Shown piece after piece: positions 1-10,100 of a stretch of DNA of 64,000 nt. This DNA comes from Oscheius tipulae. Lineage: Eukaryota > Nematoda > Chromadorea > Rhabditida > Rhabditidae. Position 1 is the first letter of the stretch. The number at the start of each line of letters is the position of its first letter. The stretch covers positions 4,836,001-4,900,000 of the forward strand of contig JASJZH010000003.1 in NCBI GenBank assembly GCA_037178975.1. The letters run 5' to 3'. The notes under the pieces were generated by a model. That model made no database searches, was not told the DNA's origin, and was given only the letters and a program-made list of their open reading frames with translations. The translations under genes and the position numbers were made by a program.

Positions 1-1025
1 GCATTCTGGTAGCCGACATGCCTAGCCAGATTCAAGGCATCGTTGAGAATAGCTTCACGAATTTTAGCATCCAGGTGAGGAGCAGGAGCTAGTTCAACAA
101 CTAAATGGGGTTTAAAACGATAAAAATATTCCTACCCTTTTGATGACGTCTCTGGACGGAACAGTCTCGCTCATATAGATGAACAACATTGCCGTAGTTA
201 TCCCCTATTAGTTGAACTTCGATGTGTCTCGGTTTTCCAATGTACTTCTCGACGAACATGGTGCCATCTCCACAACTAGCCAGAGCTTCTTTCCTCGCTT
301 GATAAAAAGCTTCCTCGACATTAGCCACATCTTCGACTTTCCGCATTCCTCTCCCTCCACCTCCAAAAGCGGCTTTGATGATAATAGGTGTTCCATATTC
401 CCTCGCAAAGGACACTGCCTCGTCGGCAGATGAAAGAGTTGTCCCGGGAATAACTGGTACTCCAGCCTCAACAGCACTCTTCCTAGCAGCCACCTTGTCT
501 CCCATTCGAGCCATCACCTTAGCATCTGGACCAATAAATCGGATTCCTGCCTCTTTCACCGCCTGTGCAAACTCGGCTCTCTCACTTAGGAAACCATAAC
601 CAGGATGAATAGCGTCGGCATGGTACTTCTGAGCGATATCAACGACAGAAGGGATGGACAAATAGGCTCCGATTGGGTCCTGTTTCGTGCCAATTTCGTA
701 GGCTTCGTCTGTTTTTGAACGGTGAAGACTATAACGATCGGCATTGGAGAATATTCCAATTGAAGTAATCTCCAGTTCACGACAAGCACGACTTACTCGG
801 ATGGCAATCTCCCCTCGATTTGCTATCAGGATCTGAAAAATACGTCACTTTTCTCAGACTATTGTTTTTAAAATACCAATGGTTCAAGGTTGAACTGTCT
901 AGTAGTAACCGATTAGTATCTAAACTCTCACTCACCCTCTTTATCGGCTTCACATCTCTGGACGCAATCGTTCTATAGAATGACTTGGTGGAGATGGTTC
1001 TCTTGACTTTACAGATTCGCAGCAT
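1..1025 (-). CDS. pyc-1: pyruvate carboxylase, N-terminal part (cut by window edge)
   Basis: This is the ATP-dependent biotin carboxylase end of mitochondrial pyruvate carboxylase, which makes oxaloacetate from pyruvate. The gene is read right to left. A first exon (ATG at 1025) encodes a short basic, serine/threonine-rich leader (MLRICKVKRTISTKSF), as expected for a mitochondrial presequence, ending in PIKR. After an intron, exon 2 gives ILIANRGEIAIRVSRACREL, then DAIHPGYGFLSERAEFA, the glycine-rich ATP loop IIKAAFGGGGRGMRK, the VEKYIGKPRHIEVQLIGD block and ERDCSVQRRHQK. These are diagnostic of the family. PIKR joined to the ANRGEIAIR block, and the spacing after it, fit animal pyruvate carboxylase better than propionyl- or methylcrotonyl-CoA carboxylase, though only about 260 residues can be seen. 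The carboxyltransferase and biotinyl domains lie outside the window. The start is about 220 bp from that of the divergent PH-domain gene. Confidence 0.9.
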
Positions 1026-1243
1026 GTCTGCAATATGTTGACGGCCCTGGCAGAGACTTACCTTCGTTCTGGGTGTAAAACTGTCATACTGACTGCCAAA
1101 ATTGAACAAACAGGGAAAGGCTAGTAGGTTGTCCACGTGATGTTTTGACTCTGCGTGTACACAACTTTGCAGTTTCTTTGGACAATAACTCGAAGAGACA
1201 GCAAAATAATTCTTTCAGGCGCTTGAGCAATTTCGACCATGAC

Positions 1244-2111
1244 ATGGGAGTACTACCGAGTCCCTCCAGTAGTTCGATGAATAGTGTAAGCAGTCCGGCT
1301 CCTTTGAAGCTGATGTCTCTGAGCACTTTGGATTGGCCAAGCAGTGGATCTCATTCGGAAGTCCCTCTCACTCCTTTGACCCCAATGACCATGCTGTCGA
1401 ATGAGAAAACGTTTGAAGGATGGGCGAGACGACGGAAAACGGGACAGGAACTCTCAGAGACGACGAACAAATGGCCAAAATGCTGGATGGTTCTCCGAGG
1501 ACCATATCTGAGTTGCTACACCAATCAATATGTAGGTTCTAATGGCTCCGAACAATAAAAGAAACTTCAGAGTCAGCACCCTGACTTTACAATAAATGTG
1601 ACCAAGTGTACAGTATCGGATGTTGTCGACATCAAAACCTCGAAGAAATTGTAAGTTTGAGACCGTTCAAAAACGACACATTCTTAGCGTGTTTCGCCTA
1701 CAACGTCCGTCAGTCGACTACTATTTTTCGTGTTTCAACAATCCTGATCAGAAGGCTTGGATCCAGAAAATAGTTATGGCGACGGAAGTTTTCCAAAGCC
1801 AGTCTCGAGTCATGTCTAAATGTAGGTTAGACGATAACAAGCGAAACTGTTTTTCAGCGGTTTCATATTTCAAGGAAGGCGAGGGCGACAGCCACAGTCA
1901 ACACTACAACACCATGACAGGACTCCCATCACTAATGACCAGCAATACCGCCAACAATGTACGTTGGGAAGAGATATACGTGTGTAAATGTATTTAGTCG
2001 GACCCTGTCAACTCTCCAGGCAGCCACAGTAGTCTTCCACGAACTGGATTCCTTTCCTCCTTGACAAGTCGGACTAATCCTTCACAAGCATCAATTCGTC
2101 CCAAGAAATAA
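1244..2111 (+). CDS. PH-domain protein (CNK-like PH domain)
   Basis: About five exons can be joined. A Ser/Pro-rich N-terminus (MGVLPSPSSSSMNSV) leads into a pleckstrin-homology domain. Its first strand is FEGWARRRKTGQ, followed by KWPKCWMVLRGPYLSCYTNQ and, two exons later, VFRLQRPSVDYYFSCFN, with the closing helix DQKAWIQKIVMATEVF carrying the invariant PH tryptophan. A short Ser/Thr-rich tail ends at TAA 2109-2111. PH domains usually bind phosphoinositides or proteins at membranes. The strands look most like the PH domain of connector-enhancer-of-KSR (CNK) proteins, but no SAM, CRIC or PDZ domain lies upstream within the window, so the assignment is weak. An acceptor (TCTTTCAG) just before the ATG means an upstream exon or a trans-spliced leader is possible. 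Product length is about 250 residues. Confidence 0.65.
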
Positions 2112-2314
2112 TACTTTGAAGAATATGTCAGTTAGTGAATGTGATCTGTATATATTGTATCTGGTATATAGTCAACCAGCTTTACAATCGAATGTTTTAA
2201 ATACACCATGGCAATATTGAATAAACGGAATCTCATTTCCGGTTTCCTTTCAAGGGGTGCTCCCGTGCTATCTTTGCTTGACCATAAGTGGGAAATTTTC
2301 TGTTTTTCAGACAA

Positions 2315-3821
2315 ATGCGGGTTCTTCTAGTTCTTTTCCTAACGGTTCCAGCAGCTTTATCGGACCAGGAAACTGTCTCCAAAGTCAATTCTGACAAGTT
2401 TTCGTTGGCCAAAGACAAACGTTATCTGGTTTATGATGTGAATCATGGAGAAGGATTCAATCTAAGAAGAGACGTGTATATGAGGATATCCAATGCGGTT
2501 CGCTTTCTGAGAGAAGCCGGTGCTCTCTGACTCTGACTCTTTGACCCGTTCCTTCAGGAGAAAACTTCCATTTGGTTTTACCTCCGTGGGGAGGACTCTA
2601 TCATTGGGATCGGCAAGAAACTCGACAGCCTTGGGGAAAGTTCTTCGATCTCAAAGCTCTCACAGAGTTTGTTCCCGTGATGGAGTTTGATGAGTTCTTA
2701 GAAGGTAAACTGTTCGGACTAAAGAAAATTATACCTTTTTGAGAGACAGCCAATTCGCCCATCGATCAAGTAATCTATCTTGAACATTTCAAAGAAGGCT
2801 GGGGAGACCATTACGAGCACAAATGGGAGAAACGAGAGTGCAATGACAGAACAAGGATTGGCTATAAGAACGGAGGATCACTGTGGTAACAGCTTCTCCT
2901 TTATTAAACTAAAGATAATCAGGAAGGGCTGGTTCTTTTCATATCCGGACGTTCGAGCCAAAAACTTCCAGTGCATCAGCTTCCAAGGGGACTCGTCCAT
3001 TTTCAAGTCTTTGATTCTGAAAGAATATTCGGACAAGTTAAGATTACATAGGCTAAATGACAGACAACTTGCAGAGAGTCCATTTTTGTGGATCGAGGAG
3101 AAACAATTCTTCACGCCGACTACGGAGGACAAAACTATTGGGCAGCTCGCAGGAGTATGCGTTATGCGCCCCATTTGTTGGAAATTGGAAGAACATACAG
3201 GTAAGAGTAGTATCAATCTCCCAGATTTTGTCAGATTGGAGAGCTTTGACTCGACAGACGTGAAGGACAAAACTGTTCTTCCACCGTCTTGGAGAGACGA
3301 GAGCCCGCTAAGACAAGCTATTGGTGGTGATTACATTTGTGCTCACTGGCGACGACGAGACTTTGTCCGGGCACATGGCAAGGAGCTGCCGTCAATCAAA
3401 GGAACTGCCAAGATTGTGGGTTCTGTTCTACATGGCAAATACTCTTGTTCAGCTGAATCTTCTAGCGAAGAAGTACAAGGTTTCAAAGATCTTTCTCGCC
3501 ACCGATGCCAGTCAGGATGAGTTGAGAAATCTGGAGAAGTACACAGAGTTCAATATTGTAAGGTTTGCGAACAGAACTCTAACCGACGGAGAAATCGCCA
3601 TCGTTGATCAGGTTATCTGGTAATATTTCAATAGTAGCTCGATTCAGATAATCTGTTCTCGAGCCCGATTCTTTATCGGAAGCCATCATTCGACCTTCTC
3701 CTTCAGAATCCAAGAGGATCGCGAAATCATGGGATTCCAGCCGGAAATGACATTCAATCGAATGTGCCCTGACCACCAAGAGGAATGCGAACAGCCGGCC
3801 AAATGGAAAATCGTTCACTAG
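2315..3821 (+). CDS. pofut2: GDP-fucose protein O-fucosyltransferase 2
   Basis: This ER-lumenal GT68 enzyme transfers fucose from GDP-fucose to Ser/Thr of folded thrombospondin type-1 repeats. The ATG lies five bases after a TTTTTCAG acceptor and opens a signal peptide (MRVLLVLFLTVPAALS). Next come YLVYDVNHGEGFNLRRDVYM, containing the N-terminal GDP-fucose loop, then FHLVLPPWGGLYHWDR, GGDYICAHWRRRDFVR (the conserved HxRRxDF-type sugar-nucleotide motif, with Trp in the middle), KIFLATDAS, and near the end ARFFIGSHHSTFSFRIQEDR. The C-terminus CPDHQEECEQPAKWKIVH keeps the cysteines and WKI ending of the family. About eight exons with tiny introns splice in frame (for example 3413-3448 and 3612-3648), giving roughly 410-430 residues, the usual size. 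It is convergent with the acid phosphatase gene. C. elegans pad-2 is the expected orthologue. Confidence 0.93.
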
Positions 3822-3951
3822 CCTTAGCCCTGTTCTTTTTTAGGGTCACATGATGGGTTTCAATGATCTGCCTTCAAGTCATAATACGCTTTATTAAAGA
3901 CATCTTAAAGCTGAATGAGATCAATAGACAGCACCAAACAATTAGTAAAGC

Positions 3952-5224
3952 CTAACGTTTCTGAGAGGTCGAGAGACTTTGAAGATTCTCTCCCAGAAGG
4001 AGAACCATCGACGATAAAATCGTGTTGATGACCATGTTCTCGTCTTTTTTCTCCACGGCTGGAGCATTGTTCCCACATTCCATATCATGCATTTCCTTCG
4101 ATGCGATTGAACGTGGAGCAGTGAATGCACGGAATTCCTCCAATGAACATGTAAAACAAGAACAACCGGGAATCATAAGAGGTCGTGGAAGATCCGAAGG
4201 GGTGGTGCGATAGAAAAGTTTGACGAAATGAGCTTCCCCTTCTTCGTGGAGCTCCAAAAGAATAGCAGCCGCGTAGGGAGGAAGTTGGTCGTCTGAGACG
4301 CCGAGAGAGTACATGAGACTGGTAAGTGTGGCGTCGTGAGAGGCGTAGAGGCGTAAAAGAGGCGTAAAATGCGTCTTTTTCGGTCCTTCACTGATTGACT
4401 CCTCGATGTTCTTGACCAGTGTATGGACTAGGAATCCAGTTCGAAGACGACTCTTGTCAAACGAGTTAAAACTCTCTATTCTGTCCAGTCTCTTCAGTTC
4501 CACGATGTGCTCGAAAACTGTGCGATTGTTGGACAGAGATTGCCAAACCCAGTCCGGCTGGGGAAGACCATTTGAAACCTAAATTTTTATTGTTATTCAA
4601 AGAGGAGAATACAAACGAACCTCTCTGTACAGGGTGTTGTAAAGATCCTTGACATTACTCATATCCACGGTCATTCCACTGGCCTTCGAGACAAATCGGA
4701 AGAAATCTTGATTTTCCAAGTTGAGCCTCTGGTGAAGAATAGCCTTGTCTTGTCGTTCTTCTCTGTCAGCTTTGGCACAAAGAACACTATTCGGCTTCAA
4801 AAGGAGATCTTCCCAGTAGTTTGAGTAGGTGTGAACAGGGATTCGTTGTTTCGGATAGAGGCCAGCTGTTACTCCCATTGCAGTCTCGATACATCTGTCC
4901 TTGTCACTGGATCTGACCAAAATGTCTTTTCGGTTGTAGTTTATTGGTAGAAGAGTCGAGTAGCGAGTACGGAGAAATTGGCCGAGTTCAATTGCTTGAG
5001 AATATCCGATGTCCGTCAACTGACTATATCCGCGGGGCCAGACATCTTCGAGATTGGGATCGGTTGGATAACGACCTGAGGCTGCACGGTCACCATGCCT
5101 GTAAGGAATTGGTAAAAAAAACCGTAAAGAAAAATATGACTCACCTGAATACGGTCTGGATAAGTTTGATTTCTGCTTGTGATACAAAAACGGCGAAAGT
5201 CAGAAAGATGGCGAGGAGAAGCAT
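3952..5224 (-). CDS. secreted histidine acid phosphatase
   Basis: This histidine-clade acid phosphatase (prostatic/lysosomal acid phosphatase family) hydrolyses phosphomonoesters in the secretory pathway or outside the cell. The ATG at 5224 gives a signal peptide (MLLLAIFLTFAVFVSQA) and the start EIKLIQTVF. Splicing across a short intron then makes the catalytic RHGDR motif, whose histidine becomes phosphorylated. Next come WPRGYSQLTDIGYSQAIELG and LVRSSDKDRCIETAMG, where the second catalytic arginine should lie. The late motif SHDATLTSLMYSLGV supplies the catalytic His-Asp pair. The C-terminal PLMIPGCSCFTCSLEEF resembles the conserved PGC region of the family. A hydrophobic stretch (INTILSSMVLLLG) close to the end could be a membrane anchor. 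The family is expanded in nematodes, so a one-to-one orthologue is not named. About 380 residues are inferred. Confidence 0.9.
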
Positions 5225-6094
5225 TCACCTGGACTGACGAGTCTGGACTCCCGCCCAGAGGTTTAAGTACCCGAGAGACGGAACTGTGTCACAGACAAAA
5301 CGACTCTGATAACAAGGACAGAAGCAAGGAACATTCGTCCACACCCACTTCCAACATACGTGTATCTGGGCCACTGATTCGTGTTTCATGATCACTGATT
5401 TCATTATGTATTGATTGCATGATATTCGGAGTGTTGTGAAACTCTTTCGAAAGTGTCCAGCTTCCTGAGTGATAGTAGTCCTTTCCGGTCGAACACTCTA
5501 TCAGTCGCGGTTATCAGGCTTTTTGAAAGAAGAGAAGCGACTGGCTTCCAGGACAGATATGTAACTTTGGGACAGAGCGGGGAATTTCATGGACAGATAG
5601 CAATAAATAGAATTCGTTGCCCAAACCAAAAAACAAATCATAAAAACCACTACTTACGAAATTCAATTAAATCCCAAAACGTTGTTTCTCCTCTCTTCCT
5701 AGTTTACCGAAACTCTTAATTGTTGCGGCGAAACTGCTCTCGAAGTTTTTATTTACTTGGGCCGAAGCTGTGAAAAATTGGGGTCTTTTCTAATTATAAA
5801 AATGAGAAAAATCTGCTCTCGATGTTACTCTTTTTCGTAGGCGGCACACCATTCACAGATAATAAGTCAGAGACCCGGCCTTATCGCCCAGGGCGATTGT
5901 ACGTTGAGTCTATTTACGGTAACTGTCACGAGGCAGCCGGACCAAAACAAAGGAGACAATCGGACGTACAAAGGCAAAAGCTGATAAAATTGGCTGATGC
6001 TGAACTGGAAAAGTGTTTCTGAAAAAAATATATATATTGTCTTCTCCGCCTCAATCCCTCTATGAAATGGTCCGCGGAACGCGTTCGTTTACTG
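5225..6094. other. spacer between acid phosphatase and TMEM17; one weak short ORF
   Basis: No gene can be supported with confidence here. A plus-strand open frame at 5822-6022 (66 codons) begins MLLFFVGGTPFTDNK and ends KLADAELEKCF. It follows a possible acceptor (TTTTTCGTAG) at 5825-5840, so it could be the last exon of a small gene, but no family is recognised. The opposite strand is also open over much of this stretch. The AT-rich run 6023-6046 follows its stop. Confidence 0.3.
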
Positions 6095-6108
6095 GTAGCC
6101 ATAGCAAC
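6095..6108 (+). promoter_or_regulatory. X-box (RFX/DAF-19 site) before TMEM17
   Basis: GTAGCCATAGCAAC is an imperfect inverted repeat that fits the relaxed nematode X-box pattern RTHNYYWTRRNRAC at every position. RFX factors (DAF-19 in C. elegans) use this site to switch on ciliary genes. It ends 19 bp before the TMEM17 ATG at 6128. That is closer than the usual 50-150 bp, which suggests a very short leader or a trans-spliced mRNA. Confidence 0.75.
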
Positions 6109-6127
6109 CGTCTCAATCCCAAAGATC

Positions 6128-6770
6128 ATGGTTCTCAATGCCGGAAATAAACAGCCGAAACAAGGTAAATGTTCTATTCTCACCACTGTTTCCTTTTTTC
6201 AAGAGCTCCATTCGAGTCTTCCTCTTCAAATGGCTCTTCATTATAACGTCTATTTCATCCCCTTCCTTTTCATTTCATCTTTTTGCTGTCTCGTCTTGAA
6301 GGTTCAGATCCTTCTCTTCTCCCTCTATTTCTCTTTAGTATCCCCATCTTCCTTCAACCTACCAAGTCATCTTGGCTGCAGTCTATCTTGTCTACTATGT
6401 AGTCGAGCTTATCCGTCTTCTTCTGGGGTACTACGGTAATTTGGGGGAGAAGGTAATTTATTTTGAATACCCTTCAGTAGTTTTCCAGATCCCAGCCTTA
6501 TCAGGCTTCTGGATTACATCGCTCATCCTTCAACTACCCATCAACCTATTTCTGCAATTCAATTCAGCAATATTGCCCTTGCCTTTGGAACGGGCCGTCT
6601 GGGGCTGTCACTCAGTATTTCTTCTCGTACAGGCTAATTCATTCAATCAGCAAATGATCAATGGAATATTTCAGATAACTACGGGGTTCCAGGTGATTCG
6701 TACCATTGCTTCTTATCAAGTCAGCTACTTTTTGTCTTTGCTAGAGGAAGAGCGACGGAAGTCCCAATGA
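6128..6770 (+). CDS. tmem-17: TMEM17, ciliary transition-zone membrane protein
   Basis: TMEM17 is a four-pass membrane protein of the MKS module at the ciliary transition zone and helps control membrane protein entry into cilia. The ATG at 6128 opens a short exon (MVLNAGNKQPKQ) ending at GTAAATG. Exon 2 gives SSLPLQMALHYNVYFIPFLF, which matches the family's conserved first segment in which an SSLxLQM-type motif precedes TM1. After further short introns the reading is KYPHLPSTYQVILAAVYLVY, then VELIRLLLGYYGNLGEK and PALSGFWITSLILQLPINLF, which match the family's RLxLGYxGNLxEK and GFWxxSLxLQLP blocks. A fourth hydrophobic segment and a charged tail (LLEEERRKSQ) follow. The inferred length of about 170 residues is near the family norm. 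A good X-box lies just upstream, supporting expression in ciliated cells. Confidence 0.9.
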
Positions 6771-6906
6771 ACATTTTCATTGTCGACTCCCCACTGCCTA
6801 GTAACCCGTGTCAGTCAAGCCTTAAATAGTAGACAAATTCTTGATAATAATTCTCCACTTTTTGTTTTGTGCGTTCAACCGATCATCTTTCGGATTAGGA
6901 CAGAAG

Positions 6907-7180
6907 ATGGCACCGCCTCTTCTTCCTATTGATTGGAGACCTGCACCTCCTAACAGGAGAGACACGTACGGTAGAATGCTGGAGTTCTCGTACCGAGACG
7001 GATTCTATTGATAAAGAACGAGAGCACCTTTATTTCTTCAGGCGGTATACACGTTTCAAGAGAAAAAGAGGTGAAAGACTTCAATTGACTGGTCTCTTCT
7101 TTGCTGGTTTGCATATACCATTCACTGCCTTCATGGTCTTCGGGCAGCTCGCTTCTGAACGTATTCTTGTGACTATATAA
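6907..7180 (+). CDS. small one-helix membrane protein, unrecognised
   Basis: I do not recognise this gene. An ATG at 6907 gives MAPPLLPIDWRPAPPNRRDT, then YGRMLEFS. A 52-bp intron (GTACCG...TTCTTCAG, about 6989-7040) would join it in frame to RRYTRFKRKRGERLQLTG, a hydrophobic helix LFFAGLHIPFTAFMVFG, and the end ERILVTI before TAA 7178-7180. The predicted product is about 75 residues: Pro/Arg-rich N-terminus, very basic middle and a single membrane span, compatible with a small organelle membrane subunit. It starts 137 bp after TMEM17 on the same strand, and an acceptor-like CGGATTAG lies shortly before its ATG, so it may be the second gene of an operon. Its stop is 3 bp from the stop of the convergent Kunitz-lustrin gene. 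The exon 1 donor is a guess. Confidence 0.45.
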
Positions 7181-7183
7181 GGT

Positions 7184-10100
7184 CTACTTACGGCATTTTC
7201 TAACGATTTTCTTGTTGATTTCAATTTCCAAAAGTACTTGTTTGCCGAGACAACGTGTCTTCTTGGCCGGAAAGTGGTAGGACAGACTTCGCATAGTCAT
7301 CTCCTGTCGTTTTTTCGCCACCTCTGCCATATATTGATGCATATCAAGAGGTCCGCCTTTCGGAATTGTACAACAATGGAACTGTCGCGTCTGAGTGTTC
7401 CTTCTACAGACGTATCCTTCCGGGCATTTATTGAACCGTGTGCAGACGATTGGCATCTGGGTTTGGAGGTAATGCAACGCTTCGCCCACTTGACAGGCCT
7501 CGGAGAGTACTGAATATCTTTTTTATCACTCTAGTACTTAATGCTGACTGGTGTTCTTGGCCGTCGTCTTTGATGAGCTACAGCAGAAATAGTTCTGCAC
7601 AACTTTACTGTAAGTGCATTGGTATCCGACTGGACAAGTCTGTCCCATAGAACAGCCTCTCGCTATTCCATTGTGGACGTAAGGAATTCTCGGAGTAGGA
7701 CACAGGCCTGAAGTTCTCTGATTCTCATATTGTAAGAGGAATTACCGTCGAGGATATTGATCGAAGTGGTGGTTGTGGTTGCTGGAGTGGTCGTCGTTCT
7801 AATTGAAATTAAAGGAGGAGCCATTGGCTTGACCGACGAGGCTGTTGATGTCCTGGCTACAGGTTTCCTTTCACAGACGTTTCCCTAGATCCGAATAATT
7901 TTCCCAGAATTAAGATTACAAACCTTTCTCATCAGCTCTCGGGGACAATCACAGACTCCTTCGAGACATTCTCCTCCTTTTGGGCATTGAGCTGAGCTGA
8001 CACAACTTCTTCCAAGCGATACCCGAGGCAGACATTCTATTCCGACTTTGACTTGCTGTTCATTGCAAGAAAGACTCTCGTCCGGTACACACTGATGTGC
8101 CTTTTCTTGTGTCCTTGGAGGACACTGACAGAGACTCTTCACGCAAGAGGAGCCTCCAACACACTGGTAATCGTTATGACAGGCAGCTCCAATCGGCTGA
8201 CGAGGTAAACATTCTCCATCTACGGATACCTGAGAGGAGTCACATGCTAAAACATAAAATTCCTCGAGATTTTAGCAGGACAAACCTTTTCCGCCAGCGC
8301 AACAGACTTCCTGATCTGTTTTGCCTTTGACACAAGTGTATCCATCCGGACATCCCTGGCCGCCCTGAAGAGAACACGGCTGAGGCTCGCTGTTGATTCC
8401 GATGAAGGCAACCATAGTAGCCGGGCAATCGGACGGAATGCCACAGCATTGAAACTGTTTGTTCGTGTTGCTGAACTGACAGAAGTAGCCAATAGGACAG
8501 GATTGAGTGGCCGAAGTGCAGACTTTGGGCTTTCTTGTGTCTGGATCAGTGAATGCTATCTGACGAGAAGGACAGCCGTCATCTGAAAAGTAAAATTCGT
8601 TCTGATCGAAGTCAACTGACTCTCAAGAGGTGTCGGTAGAGGATCCACTCCGCAGCACTGGTAACGCTGTGTTCGGATTGACCACTGACAAGAGAAGGAA
8701 GAAGGACAGCCCTGGTTATCGACGTTGAAGGGGTCACAAGGTACGACCTGTTCTCGGACATTATCAATGTTATACGGCGTACAAACCTCGTTTCTCTCCA
8801 TGTAGACAATCTCTCCCGGAGGACAACCGTCTGTGGCGACTGCCTGTGGTGTGCCTCGGCAGCCTATAGATATTATTTTGTGAAAAAAAAAATAAACAAA
8901 CAGTAGCCGTTAGGACCGTCGAACGGAGCCATACACGAAAAGCCCTGGGGACAAGTGACAAAGTGGCCGACAGTACAAGATCTTGGCATGCCACTCGACT
9001 CTTCCAGATAATATTCTTCCTTGTTTGGACAAATATCTGCAGTATGAGAACTATAAGAACTAGAAAGAAAGAAACATACCAGATATGGAACAACAGTAGC
9101 CCTGAAGAGCATCCTTTACGTTGGATAGACATTCGAACCCTTCGGGACAACCAGCAGCATGCTTGTTCATTGTGCAACGAAGAGGCTGGAGAGACGTATG
9201 GTCCTTGTACGGAGCTCGACCCACTGGACAGTAGTCTAAAAAGATTGAGGTCTACTCTCTGCAGTTCCATACTGTTCTTTTGCAGTGAGCCACAGCAGAA
9301 GTAGCGATTCTTCTGGGGATGGAACCGACAGAGATAATCTTTCGGACAACTGTTGTGTTCATTAATCATACATTCTCTCACGGTCATATCGGCAGCGTTG
9401 ATGTAGGCCTAAAAAGAGCTTTAACACGAACCAGCCATCTACGACGCTCCTCATTAGTCTTGACTTAGCATCAAAAACAGGCGGCTTTGCCGCTTCTCAT
9501 ATAGCCTAAGTTCCCAGATTTTCCCCAATGTTGTCTTGTCGACTTAATTCTTGACATACAACATATGACTTGCTTAGTAGTAAAGAGATCGAATAGATTA
9601 CCTTTTCTCCGTCAGGACAAACTGACATGTCCGTGGCTCCACAGCAGACATTTTGGTCTGTCAAACTGTCAAAGACACATTGGAAATTCTTGGGACAGTT
9701 GTTCTGCATCTCGTCGTTACAAGTGATCGGCTGGTGTGTGTTCGGATTTAGGTAAACCACATCTCCAGCATGACAGGCCGACGCCATACAGAAGTTGTTA
9801 CATTGAAGATTAGACGCAAAATTGTTGGGATTGCCGTCACAGCCGTTATAGACAAAGCTGGAAAAAATATCAAAATCTCGGCAACAATTTTTTGTAGCTA
9901 TTTATTTGCTGAACTTTTTTTCTCAAAAAGTGCAGCAATTTAATTGCTGCAAAAAATTGTTTAATAATAAGTAGGCTTTTACCTAGAACATTTCTTCGTG
10001 ACAATGTTGAAGTAGTATCTGAACAATAAGTTTGTTGTGATCCGATTGAAAAAAAAAAAAAACCTTGTAACGACTGTCAATCCACCAGCGCAGAGAGACG

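Noticed and set aside
4328-4376. GAGGCGTA-type short tandem repeat
   Set aside because: It is explained by the coding sequence of the acid phosphatase (around the conserved HDATL motif).
5453-5719. 88-codon plus-strand open frame after the acid phosphatase start
   Set aside because: No homology signal and composition like translated intergenic sequence.
8404-8420. GGCAACCATAGTAGCC, resembling an X-box
   Set aside because: The half-site spacing is wrong and it lies within coding sequence of the Kunitz-lustrin A gene.
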